A stretch of 64,000 bases of DNA from the NCBI RefSeq assembly GCF_021502575.1, contig NZ_JAKFGN010000001.1, forward strand, positions 930,001-994,000, read 5' to 3'. This stretch comes from Bradyrhizobium sp. G127. Its GTDB lineage: Bacteria > Pseudomonadota > Alphaproteobacteria > Rhizobiales > Xanthobacteraceae. Below the pieces are notes generated by a model, which ran no database searches, was not told where the DNA came from, and saw only the letters and a list, made by a program, of their open reading frames with translations. The position numbers and the translations under genes were made by a program. Positions within the stretch are counted from its first letter, which is position 1, and each line of letters begins with the position of its first letter. Positions 1 to 7,717 of this stretch are shown here, one piece after another.

Positions 1-447
1 CGCATAGAGGCGATGGAGGCCTTTATCGCCGACGCTATCTCGCGCGGCGGACGCGTCAGAGCGGGCGGAAAGAGAATCAGAAACGAGGGATTCTTCTTCG
101 AGCCGACAGTTCTTACGGATGTCTCGCTGAACGCGCGCATCATGAACGAAGAGCCCTTCGGCCCCGTCGCCCCGATCAGCGCCTTCTCTGATCTGGATGA
201 GGCCATAGCGGAGGCAAATCGTCTTCCATTTGGCCTCGCTGCCTATGCCTACACCAAATCGGCTTCCGTCATTGCTGCCATCAGCACGGGAGTCGAAAGC
301 GGAATGATGTCGGTGAACCATCATGGCCTTGCGCTACCTGAAACGCCGTTTGGGGGCATCAAGGACTCCGGTTATGGCTCGGAGGGAGGGATCGAAGCCA
401 TGGAGGCCTACTTGAACACCAAGTTCATAACTCAAATGAACGGTTAG
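1..447 (+). CDS. NAD(P)-dependent aldehyde dehydrogenase, C-terminal part (5' end outside window)
   Basis: Only the last ~148 codons are present; the frame is open from base 1 and stops with TAG at 445-447. The protein shows the C-terminal part of the aldehyde dehydrogenase fold: the conserved NEEPFGPV segment containing the catalytic-domain glutamate, and the PFGGIKDSGYG motif near the end. The N-terminal nucleotide-binding part and catalytic Cys lie upstream of the window. The tail is closest in style to succinate-semialdehyde/glycolaldehyde-type dehydrogenases, which oxidise an aldehyde to an acid. Given the alcohol oxidoreductase and acyl-CoA ligase further along, it could supply the aldehyde-oxidation step of the same pathway; that link is inferred. 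Confidence 0.9.
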   Translation, partial: RIEAMEAFIADAISRGGRVRAGGKRIRNEGFFFEPTVLTDVSLNARIMNEEPFGPVAPISAFSDLDEAIAEANRLPFGLAAYAYTKSASVIAAISTGVESGMMSVNHHGLALPETPFGGIKDSGYGSEGGIEAMEAYLNTKFITQMNG

Positions 448-635
448 CCTCACGCCGGCAATCGCTTGGCCTCGAAAGAGGCGCGAGATTCCCTCGCGAA
501 ATCAAACTCTGAAGATGTTCAGAAACCTGAATCTGCGGGCTCGCTTGGCTGTGTCCGCATCAACGAAACGCGGGCCCAGCCACTGCAATGGTGGTCTACG
601 GCGATGATGAAATCGAGCAGCCATTGAGTATGCGC
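448..635. other. Intergenic stretch with a weak hairpin
   Basis: No gene is recognisable. A small perfect stem, CGCGAG-attcc-CTCGCG (482-498), follows the aldehyde dehydrogenase stop by 35 bases and may end its transcript, although no T-run follows. Confidence 0.4.
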
Positions 636-683
636 TTGACAAAAAGCATCGTTTGGGTCTTTTTGGTAAGACCAATTTGGAAG
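636..683 (+). promoter_or_regulatory. Promoter and candidate GntR operator of the first FAD oxidase
   Basis: A TTGACA -35 box (636-641) is followed 16 bases later by TCTTTT (658-663) as a plausible -10. Directly after it come half-sites TTGGT (663-667), ACCAA (671-675) and TTTGG (676-680), giving interlocked dyads TTGGT-N3-ACCAA and ACCA-ATT-TGG. The same arrangement recurs before the second FAD oxidase (7575-7621), the GMC enzyme (20417-20466) and the acyl-CoA ligase (23403-23420). Its position over the start point fits a repressor site. FadR-family GntR proteins typically bind TGGT/ACCA half-sites, and such a regulator is encoded at 21133. Confidence 0.6.
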
Positions 684-784
684 GATCGGTAGGCTACCGT
701 AGGTTTCTTTCCCGAGTGTCGGGAAGATGAATCAGTTCGGGTGGCTTTCTAGTTTAACACGAGCGAGAAGCAAGGAGCGAAGCA

Positions 785-2419
785 ATGAATGCACCGATAA
801 GCGCGCCAAAGGGGCGCAGGAAGTTCTGGAGCTGGGGCTACGAAGGCCAGGATATCCCGCAGTCTGAAGTCGATTCGATGCACGAGCGGGTTGCGAAGCG
901 CCTCGGGATGACCGACTTCACGATTCTCACAGATCCGACTCTTGACGAAATTGAGCTTCGTGCTCCGCGGATTCAGCCACCCGCCTCTTTGGCGAGTTTT
1001 TGCACAACCGAAAAATGGGATCGCGTTGCTCACACGTACGGCAAGAGCTTCCGCGACCTGGCAATGATCTACAAGCGCAAGTATCCGAATCCGCCGGACA
1101 TCGTGGCGTATCCTCGCGACGAAAAGGATATTGCGGCCGTTCTCGACTGGTGCGGCGAAAATGGGTACGCGGCCGTGCCTTTCGGTGGCGGATCGAGTGT
1201 CACAGGCGGTATCAATCCGCCGGATGACGGTCGCTACAAAGGAATCGTGACGATTGACCTTGAGAATTTTAACCAGGTGCTTGAGGTGGATCCGATTTCA
1301 CGCGCCGCTCGCATTCAAGGCGGCACGTTCGGTCCGTCGCTTGAGGCGCAGTTGAAGCCGCACGGGTTCACGTTACGCCATATTCCCCAATCTTGGGAGT
1401 TTTCGACCCTCGGCGGTTGGATCGCCACGCGCTCCTCCGGGCATTATGCGACCCACCTGACGCACATCGACGATATGGTGGAAAGTCTGCGCGTTGTGAC
1501 GCCGACCGGCACCATTGAGAACCGCCGTTTGCCGGGATCCGGCGCCGGCCCGAATCCTGACCGCGCCTTTATTGGTTCGGAAGGAACCCTCGGTATCATC
1601 ACAGAGGCGTGGATGCGTCTGCAGGGTCGGGTGGTCTTTCGTGCCAATGCTTCTGTCTCCTTCAAGACCTTTTACGAGGGGGCAAAGGCCGTTCGCCAGA
1701 TCACCCAGGCAGGTCTCTATCCTGCAAACTGCAGGTACCTGGATGAGAAGGATGCTTTCTTCTATGGAGCTGGCGATGGCACCGAGTCTATGCTCTTGAT
1801 CGGTTATGAGTCGGCGGATCATCCGGTCGATGCGTGGTTGGAACGGTCTCTAGAGATTTGCCGAGACTTTGGTGGCACGGTGAAGCAAAAGGCCGGATCC
1901 GGTGGCGAGGCCCTCGAAACCAGTCGCTCGGGTGCGCAGGGGAGTTGGCGCAATCAGTTCCGATATCTTCCGTATCTCATGCATGTGCGTGCGGCGATGG
2001 GTATCGTCAGCTTCACCTTCGAGACGGCCTATACTTGGGACAAGTTCGAATCGCTCGATACCGAGATTATGCGTCGAGTGGCTGAAGCTCAGAAAAGAAT
2101 CTGTGGCGGGGGCATTGTTTGCCGGCGCTTCTCGTTCCTTTATCCAGATGGACCCGCGCCGTATTACTCAATTATGGCTCCGTCTTCCCATGAGAAGAAC
2201 CTCGAACATTATGCGGCGCTGAACAAGGTCGCTTCGGACGCCCTGCTGGAGCTTGGTGCCACCATCACGCACCATCATGCCGTCGGACGCAGCTTCCGGC
2301 CTTGGTACGACAAGGAAATCGATCCGGGCTTCATCCGCATGATGAAGGCGAGCAAGCGGGAGGTCGATCCGAACTGGGTGCTCAACCCTGGCATTCTTTT
2401 CGACAGACCGGCGTCGTAA
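785..2419 (+). CDS. FAD-binding oxidase, alkyldihydroxyacetonephosphate synthase/VAO type (copy 1)
   Basis: A 544-residue flavoprotein of the VAO/GlcD superfamily. The FAD pyrophosphate loop is GGGSSVTGG (~residues 139-147); the second FAD segment is GSEGTLGIITEA (~263). The C-terminal cap carries THHHAVGRSF, the HHH triad typical of alkyl-DHAP-synthase-like enzymes, and ends in DPNWVLNPGILF. ATG 785 is preceded by AAGGAG (772-777). Such enzymes oxidise or rearrange alkoxy and hydroxy acids using FAD; the substrate here is unknown. A second copy at 7718 differs at about 37 positions by hand alignment, and the region around residues 185-340 is identical. It opens a run of FAD oxidase and glcDEF-like genes. 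Cytoplasmic, no signal peptide. Confidence 0.85.
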   Translation: MNAPISAPKGRRKFWSWGYEGQDIPQSEVDSMHERVAKRLGMTDFTILTDPTLDEIELRAPRIQPPASLASFCTTEKWDRVAHTYGKSFRDLAMIYKRKYPNPPDIVAYPRDEKDIAAVLDWCGENGYAAVPFGGGSSVTGGINPPDDGRYKGIVTIDLENFNQVLEVDPISRAARIQGGTFGPSLEAQLKPHGFTLRHIPQSWEFSTLGGWIATRSSGHYATHLTHIDDMVESLRVVTPTGTIENRRLPGSGAGPNPDRAFIGSEGTLGIITEAWMRLQGRVVFRANASVSFKTFYEGAKAVRQITQAGLYPANCRYLDEKDAFFYGAGDGTESMLLIGYESADHPVDAWLERSLEICRDFGGTVKQKAGSGGEALETSRSGAQGSWRNQFRYLPYLMHVRAAMGIVSFTFETAYTWDKFESLDTEIMRRVAEAQKRICGGGIVCRRFSFLYPDGPAPYYSIMAPSSHEKNLEHYAALNKVASDALLELGATITHHHAVGRSFRPWYDKEIDPGFIRMMKASKREVDPNWVLNPGILFDRPAS

Positions 2420-2463
2420 TCTACCTGTCATGTCATTCGGATCAATCAAATGAAGTTGCCGCT

Positions 2464-2770
2464 ATAATCGATCTTTGACTTCTGGACCACGCCGAATGGA
2501 TACAAGGTCACGATAATGCTGGCCGAACTCGGCCTGCATTATTGTGTTCTGCTGATTGACATCACTAAGGACGATCAATTTCGTCCGGAATTTCCGAAAA
2601 TCAGCCCGAACAATAGGATACCAGCCATCATCGATCATGATGGACCTGTAAGACGAGGGTTTCCGATTTTTGAAACGGGGGCGATCCTTCACTACCTTGC
2701 GGAAAAGACCGGCAAGCTGCTTCCTGGAGGCAGGACGATGACGATTGAGGTCGGAACAGATCGATCATAA
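2464..2770 (+). pseudogene. Glutathione S-transferase remnant (N-terminal ~85 codons)
   Basis: This is a decayed copy of the start of the intact GST gene at 9399. The original ATG reads ATA (2464-2466), a one-base insertion near codon 5 shifts the frame, and homology stops near codon 85 after the KTGKLLP segment. Recognisable pieces are MLAELGLHY, KISPNN-IPAIIDHDGP and FETGAILHYLAEKTGKLLP, the thioredoxin-fold half that binds glutathione. The C-terminal helical domain is absent. It sits directly behind the first FAD oxidase, just as the intact GST sits behind the second, so the whole segment was duplicated and this GST copy was later lost. Confidence 0.8.
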
Positions 2771-2797
2771 CGATACTGAAGAAAGAGGAGCATTCGC

Positions 2798-3124
2798 TTG
2801 ATTTACGAGATGCGCGTCTATCGCTGTGTACCAGGGCGTTTGCCTGAGTTGCTCAAGCGTTTCGAGACCACTACGCTTAAGCTGTGGGAGAAGCATGGCA
2901 TCAGGCCGGCGGGGTTTTTTACCACGCTAGTCGGAACATCGAATCAAGAACTGACCTATTTCCTGGCATGGGGTTCGATGGCTGAACGTGAGAAGAAGTG
3001 GACGGCTTTCGCCACCGATCCCGTATGGGCCTCAGCTCGAGCCGAGAGTGAGAAGGACGGTCAGATCGTCGACAACATCGTCAATCAGTTCCTGCAGCCC
3101 ACGGCGTTCTCTTCTGTGAAATAG
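2798..3124 (+). CDS. NIPSNAP family protein
   Basis: A 108-residue protein of the NIPSNAP dimeric alpha/beta-barrel family: it opens with IYEMRVYRC and contains the typical 'E(L)TYFLAWGSMAEREKKWTAF' stretch and a variant of the 'F..DP.W..AR' motif. The start is a TTG (2798-2800) with AGAGGAG at 2784-2790, because no ATG fits. The biochemical role of bacterial NIPSNAPs is not settled; they often sit in catabolic clusters. Here it lies between two oxidase gene groups and is probably co-transcribed with the upstream FAD oxidase. Confidence 0.75.
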   Translation: MIYEMRVYRCVPGRLPELLKRFETTTLKLWEKHGIRPAGFFTTLVGTSNQELTYFLAWGSMAEREKKWTAFATDPVWASARAESEKDGQIVDNIVNQFLQPTAFSSVK

Positions 3125-3154
3125 TCGCCCGTTGCACCCTTGCGCTCGCTCGCA

Positions 3155-3310
3155 ATGGCTTGGTCGTTGGTCGCCAAGGCAGCGTGCGGATTGGATTTCA
3201 TCATCCTCGGCGAATTCGGCTACCTCGATGTGCCAAAACCTAAGTTTCAGGAGAGGCTTGCTGTCATTGCTGTGGATGGCACCTGCCTAACGAACGCGGC
3301 GGACCGCTAA
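3155..3310 (+). pseudogene. Possible IstB-like transposition ATPase scrap
   Basis: Reading 3155-3310 gives a short frame with DFIILGEFGYL, resembling the Walker B region (DLLIIDDLGYLP) of IS21-family IstB proteins, ending in TAA. Nothing else of an IS21 element is visible nearby. The assignment is weak; it may simply be filler between the NIPSNAP gene and the glcD-like gene. Confidence 0.2.
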
Positions 3311-3398
3311 GATCATGAACGTTACCTTAGGCGAGGCCAACGTTTCCCACGCTGAAGATTGAAGCCTCATCGGAAATGTCGCGATGTAAGAGGTGTTT

Positions 3399-4841
3399 AT
3401 GAGTGCTATCGCATTTTCTGAACCAGACAAAACAGTTCTCAAACGTCGCGATGAAATCGTCGAGCGTTTGGCAAGTTTGGTTTCGTCCGATGGCCTTATC
3501 ACGGATAGAGATGAATGTAGGGCGTATGAGACCGACGCGCTCGCGGCCTATCGTAAGATGCCACTAGCCGTTGTATTGCCGATCTCGACGGATGAAGTAC
3601 GCTCCGTTCTCAAGTTTTGCCACGACAATGACGTGAAGGTCGTGCCACGCGGTGCAGGCACCTCCCTTGCGGGAGGGGCTATTCCGACGGAGGACGCGAT
3701 CGTGCTTGGGCTCTCAAGAATGAGCCGCGTGCTCGAGATCAACTACGATGATCGCTTTATTCGGGTCGAAGCGGGCGTTACCAACCTAAGCATAACGTCC
3801 GCAGTGGCGGACAGAGGCTTTTTCTACGCGCCAGACCCGTCATCCCAGCTTGCTTGTACCATTGGCGGCAATATCGCCAATAACTCGGGCGGTGCGCATT
3901 GCCTGAAATACGGCGTTACGACAAACAATCTTCTCAGCGTCAGAATGGTTCTGATCGATGGAACGATCATCGATCTAGGTGGAAATGGTCTCGATAGCGG
4001 TGGCCTGGATCTACTGGGTGTTGTGGTGGGGTCTGAAGGTCAACTCGGGATCGTGACCGAGGCTACCGTCCGGATACTGAGATCGGCCGAAGCCGCACGT
4101 CCCGTTCTGTTTGGATTCCCCTCATGCGAGGGAGCCGCCAACACAGTTGCAGAAATTATCGCCGCCGGAATCATTCCGGTTGCAATCGAATACATGGACA
4201 GAGCTGCGATCGAGATATGCGAGGCTTTTTCCAAGACCGGGTATCCTCTCGACGCGGAAGCTCTTCTGATCATCGAAGTGGAGGGCTCGAAAGCAGAAAT
4301 GGACGCGACGCTTGACCGTATTATTTCCATTGCGCGAGCCAATGGCGTGCAGACGATACGGGAGAGCAAATCCGCGATTGAAACCGCGGCGATCTGGAAG
4401 GGGCGGAAGTCAGCGTTTGGTGCGACTGGGCGCGTTGCGGACTACTTGTGCATGGACGGAACCGTGCCGACGGGCAAGTTATCCTACGTGCTCGCACAGA
4501 TCACCGAGATCGTGAAGCGCTATGGATTGCGTGTAGCCAATGTCTTCCATGCCGGCGATGGAAACATGCATCCTCTCATTCTCTATAACGCGAACGATCC
4601 GGCGGAGCAGTCGAAAGCAGAGGCCGCGGGCAACGATATCCTCAAGCTTTGCGTTGAAGTCGGTGGTTGTCTCACCGGCGAACACGGCGTCGGTCTTGAG
4701 AAGCGCGATTTAATGCGTCACCAATTCAGTGAGATCGATCTTACCCAACAAATACGCGTGCGTGCAGCGTTCGATTCAAAATGGCTGCTCAACACGGAAA
4801 AGGTGTTTCCCATTGACTGCCGAAACAAAAATCAAATGTAA
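3399..4841 (+). CDS. glcD: GlcD-like FAD-linked oxidase subunit
   Basis: A 480-residue flavoprotein matching glycolate oxidase subunit GlcD and related D-2-hydroxyacid dehydrogenases. The FAD loop is PRGAGTSLAGG (~residues 86-96) and the second FAD segment is GSEGQLGIVTEA (~210). The C-terminal substrate domain has HAGDGNMHPLILYN and LTGEHGVGLEKRDLM, conserved in the family. ATG 3399 is chosen over the GTG at 3393 because AAGAGG (3388-3393) is then spaced correctly. GlcD with GlcE and GlcF oxidises glycolate to glyoxylate and passes electrons to the respiratory chain. The two partner genes follow at 18-base gaps, so this is an operon. A related 2-hydroxyacid substrate is possible. Confidence 0.88.
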   Translation: MSAIAFSEPDKTVLKRRDEIVERLASLVSSDGLITDRDECRAYETDALAAYRKMPLAVVLPISTDEVRSVLKFCHDNDVKVVPRGAGTSLAGGAIPTEDAIVLGLSRMSRVLEINYDDRFIRVEAGVTNLSITSAVADRGFFYAPDPSSQLACTIGGNIANNSGGAHCLKYGVTTNNLLSVRMVLIDGTIIDLGGNGLDSGGLDLLGVVVGSEGQLGIVTEATVRILRSAEAARPVLFGFPSCEGAANTVAEIIAAGIIPVAIEYMDRAAIEICEAFSKTGYPLDAEALLIIEVEGSKAEMDATLDRIISIARANGVQTIRESKSAIETAAIWKGRKSAFGATGRVADYLCMDGTVPTGKLSYVLAQITEIVKRYGLRVANVFHAGDGNMHPLILYNANDPAEQSKAEAAGNDILKLCVEVGGCLTGEHGVGLEKRDLMRHQFSEIDLTQQIRVRAAFDSKWLLNTEKVFPIDCRNKNQM

Positions 4842-4859
4842 CGCTGGACGAGATGGGCA

Positions 4860-6047
4860 ATGTCAGGAGATCTGAAGCCGCGCGACGAAAAGAACCTGTC
4901 TCAATCGATCAGGATGGCAGCGACGGAAAAAATGCCGTTGATTGTCAGCGGTGCGGGTAGCAAGTCGGGTATCGGCCGGCCGAATGGGTATGCAATGTCT
5001 GTTACAACGCAGCGCATGCAGGGAGTATCGATGTATGAGCCGACGGAGTTGGTGATCGGAGCTCTTCCTGGAACACGGTTGTCCGAGATCAACGAGGCAC
5101 TTGCAACGCAGAATCAAATGCTGCCGTTCGAGCCGATGGACTATCGGCTGCTTCTCGGTGGGAGCAATGAGCCGACGATCGGCGGAATTGCAGCGGGAAA
5201 CGTTTCTGGCCCGCGACGTATCATGGCAGGAGCCTGCCGTGACAGTTTGATTGGTATCCGGCTGGTAAATGGCCGCGGCGATATCGTGAAATCGGGTGGA
5301 CGGGTCATGAAGAACGTCACCGGTCTCGATCTTGTAAAGCTCAGTTGTGGGGCGTGGGGTACGCTCGGTGTGTTCAGCGAGGTTACTTTCAAGGTTTTGC
5401 CAAAACCGGAAATCGCGTCCTCGCTGGTGCTGTGCGGGTTGAGTGATGCGACGGCAATCGCCGCATTGACGACGGCTCTGGGATCTCCATTTTCCGTTTC
5501 CGCTGCAGCGCATCTGCCGAAGGGCGTGGTGTTGGACCCCATGACCATTGTCCGCATCGAGGGGTTCGCGCCTTCCGTGGCGTATCGTTGCGGCGAGATC
5601 GCCAAGCTTTGGCGGCCATATGGAAAGGTAGATGTGCTGGAAGGGGAGGTGGGCACAGATATTTGGTCTGATGTGCGGGATGCGCGATGGCTGGCGGATC
5701 CTGAAGACAGTGCCATATGGCGGCTCTCGCTGGCCCCGTCGAAAGCAGCCGGTATTGTTGCCTGTATCAAGCGGATACTCGATGTGCGTCATTTCTATGA
5801 CTGGGGCGGCGGCTTAGTTTGGCTCGCTGTTAACGCGTCAGAGGATGCGGGCTCCAAGGTGATCCGGGATGCAATGCGAGGCCTCGGCGGCCACGCGACG
5901 CTTTTGCGCGCAACGCCGGAGATTCGAAATAAGGTGGATATATTTGAGCCGCTTCCACCTTCGCTCGCAGAACTGACTCGAAGGATCAAGTTTGCGTTTG
6001 ATCCTGACCGTATCCTTAATTTCGGAAGAATGTACTCGGGCATTTGA
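4860..6047 (+). CDS. glcE: GlcE-like FAD-binding oxidase subunit
   Basis: A 395-residue protein with an FAD-binding type 4 domain in the N-terminal half: SGAGSKSGIG (~residues 30-39) replaces the usual PP-loop, GSNEPTIGGIAAGNVSGPR (~101) is the GlcE hallmark, and SGGRVMKNVTGLDLVKL with GAWGTLGVFSEVTFKVLP (~145-180) follows. The C-terminus ends in DPDRILNFGRMY. It forms the second flavin subunit of the GlcDEF glycolate oxidase. It starts 18 bases after glcD and ends 18 bases before glcF. GlcE alone is not known to be active; it needs GlcD and GlcF. Confidence 0.88.
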   Translation: MSGDLKPRDEKNLSQSIRMAATEKMPLIVSGAGSKSGIGRPNGYAMSVTTQRMQGVSMYEPTELVIGALPGTRLSEINEALATQNQMLPFEPMDYRLLLGGSNEPTIGGIAAGNVSGPRRIMAGACRDSLIGIRLVNGRGDIVKSGGRVMKNVTGLDLVKLSCGAWGTLGVFSEVTFKVLPKPEIASSLVLCGLSDATAIAALTTALGSPFSVSAAAHLPKGVVLDPMTIVRIEGFAPSVAYRCGEIAKLWRPYGKVDVLEGEVGTDIWSDVRDARWLADPEDSAIWRLSLAPSKAAGIVACIKRILDVRHFYDWGGGLVWLAVNASEDAGSKVIRDAMRGLGGHATLLRATPEIRNKVDIFEPLPPSLAELTRRIKFAFDPDRILNFGRMYSGI

Positions 6048-6065
6048 AGCGAAGATCGGAATCCC

Positions 6066-7367
6066 ATGCAAACGAACTTCTCGCTGACGGCGCTCGCCGA
6101 GCCGCACATGAACGAGTCGGAGAAGATTCTTCGCGCCTGCGTCCATTGCGGTTTTTGTATTGCCACATGCCCGACCTACCTGCTGCTGGGAGACGAACTC
6201 GACAGTCCGCGCGGGCGAATCTACCTCATCAAGAATATGTTCGAGAATGAGAAGCCGGCGAGCGAGAAGGTCGTCAAACATGTGGATCGCTGCCTGTCCT
6301 GTCTCTCCTGCATGACCACATGTCCGTCCGGGGTGCACTATATGCATCTGGTGGATCATGCGCGGGCCCACATTGCGAAGACCTACAAGCGCCCTTTGGT
6401 CGATCGTGTTCTGCGGGGCATGCTGGCGGCGGTGCTGCCGAATCCGAAACGACTGAGATTGGCGCTATTGTCGGCGGCCGCGGTCAGGCCGATGAGGAAA
6501 TGGCTCGCTGGGCTTCCGGGCGGCGCGCAGTTCTCCGCCATGCTCGATCTTGCTCCGGCTCTAAAACCACGGAGGTCCGCTCCCCAGGAATTGGTCGCGC
6601 AAGATAGGCGCGGCAGGGTCGCAATATTGACGGGCTGCGCCCAGCAGGTCATCGACCCGAACATCAACGACGCTGCGATCCGGCTGCTGAATCGTCATGG
6701 CATCGAGGTGACAAGCCCGCGCGATGAGGGATGTTGTGGGGCTCTCGTACATCATATGGGTTACGAGGAATCGGCGCTGGAGGCAGCCCGGCGCAACGTC
6801 GATGCCTGGACACGGGAGCTTGACGAGAGCGGGCTCGATGCCATCATTATCACAGCGTCAGGCTGCGGAACGACCATCAAAGATTATGGATACATGCTTC
6901 GCGAGGACAAGGCATACGCCCGTAAGGCTGCGCGCATTTCCGCACTCGCGCAGGATATCTCGGAGTATCTCCATAAACTTCAGCTCCAGGAGCCCGTTAG
7001 GACTACGGGGCAGATCGTCGCGTATCATTCGGCGTGCTCGATGCAGCACGGTCAGCGCATCGCGGATCAGCCGAAGTCCCTTCTGACGCAGATGGGATTT
7101 GTCGTGAAGGACGTTTCTGAAAGCCATATCTGTTGCGGTTCGGCGGGGACCTACAATATTCTGCAGCCCGAGATTGCAAACCGACTCCGGTCACGCAAGG
7201 TAGCGAACATCGAAAAGATAAGGCCGCAGATCATCGCGAGCGGGAATCTTGGGTGCATGACACAGATCGGTGCCGGGACGGCTATTCCGATAGTTCACAC
7301 CGTGGAGTTGCTTGATTGGGCTACTGGCGGTCCCTTGCCCGGTGCCATGAAGGACCGCTTCAGCTAA
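6066..7367 (+). CDS. glcF: GlcF-like iron-sulfur subunit of glycolate oxidase
   Basis: A 433-residue protein with two 4Fe-4S ferredoxin motifs near the N-terminus, CVHCGFCIATCP and CLSCLSCMTTCP (~residues 23-90), followed by two CCG domains: CCGALVHHMGYE (~224) and HICCGSAGTYN (~350). This layout is that of GlcF, which carries electrons from the GlcD/GlcE flavins to the membrane quinone pool. Length matches the family (~400-440). It closes the glcDEF group; the next gene starts after a 350-base gap with its own promoter. Confidence 0.9.
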   Translation: MQTNFSLTALAEPHMNESEKILRACVHCGFCIATCPTYLLLGDELDSPRGRIYLIKNMFENEKPASEKVVKHVDRCLSCLSCMTTCPSGVHYMHLVDHARAHIAKTYKRPLVDRVLRGMLAAVLPNPKRLRLALLSAAAVRPMRKWLAGLPGGAQFSAMLDLAPALKPRRSAPQELVAQDRRGRVAILTGCAQQVIDPNINDAAIRLLNRHGIEVTSPRDEGCCGALVHHMGYEESALEAARRNVDAWTRELDESGLDAIIITASGCGTTIKDYGYMLREDKAYARKAARISALAQDISEYLHKLQLQEPVRTTGQIVAYHSACSMQHGQRIADQPKSLLTQMGFVVKDVSESHICCGSAGTYNILQPEIANRLRSRKVANIEKIRPQIIASGNLGCMTQIGAGTAIPIVHTVELLDWATGGPLPGAMKDRFS

Positions 7368-7447
7368 GGGGCGTGATCTGCGTTGATAAGTTTAGACCAA
7401 GCTGAATAAATTTTCCGGTTAGGCTGATACTGAAGGGAGTCCGACTG

Positions 7448-7513
7448 ATGAAGAACTCTAAGTTTAGTGATCAGCAGGTCGCCTTTACGTTGCAAGCCTT
7501 TTTGCGCGGATGA
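7448..7513 (+). pseudogene. IS3-family orfA 5' scrap
   Basis: A 21-codon frame (MKNSKFSDQQVAFTLQAF...) matches the first residues of IS3-family OrfA proteins (MK-S-F-EEQIAFALRQ) and then stops. No inverted repeat or further transposase sequence is seen, so only the left edge of a former element survives between glcF and the second FAD-oxidase promoter. Confidence 0.55.
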
Positions 7514-7574
7514 AGGTTCTTCCAATGATAGCCACATCAAGGTCGGAAATTGTCGATTAATACCGAAAGTGCTC

Positions 7575-7621
7575 TTGACAGTCAGCCTCGCTACTTTATG
7601 GTGGTAGTACCAATTTGGAAG
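7575..7621 (+). promoter_or_regulatory. Promoter and candidate GntR operator of the second FAD oxidase
   Basis: TTGACA (7575-7580), a 16-base spacer and TATGGT (7597-7602) form a good promoter. Overlapping and following it are TGGT-AGT-ACCA (7602-7612) and ACCA-ATT-TGG (7609-7618). The block from ACCAATTTGGAAGG onward (7609-7622) is identical to 671-684 before copy 1, so the regulatory site was duplicated with the gene. Confidence 0.65.
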
Positions 7622-7717
7622 GCGAGCGCAGAGAACAGTCAAGCCTTTCGCGAGCCCTGCTCGTAAGTAAACGCAAAAAGTTGCTGCCAGCAGCTTATGA
7701 ATTGAGGAGAAGCGAAC

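Noticed and set aside
4863-5792. A 309-codon open frame on the minus strand
   Set aside because: It lies opposite glcE, whose FAD motifs and operon position are convincing.
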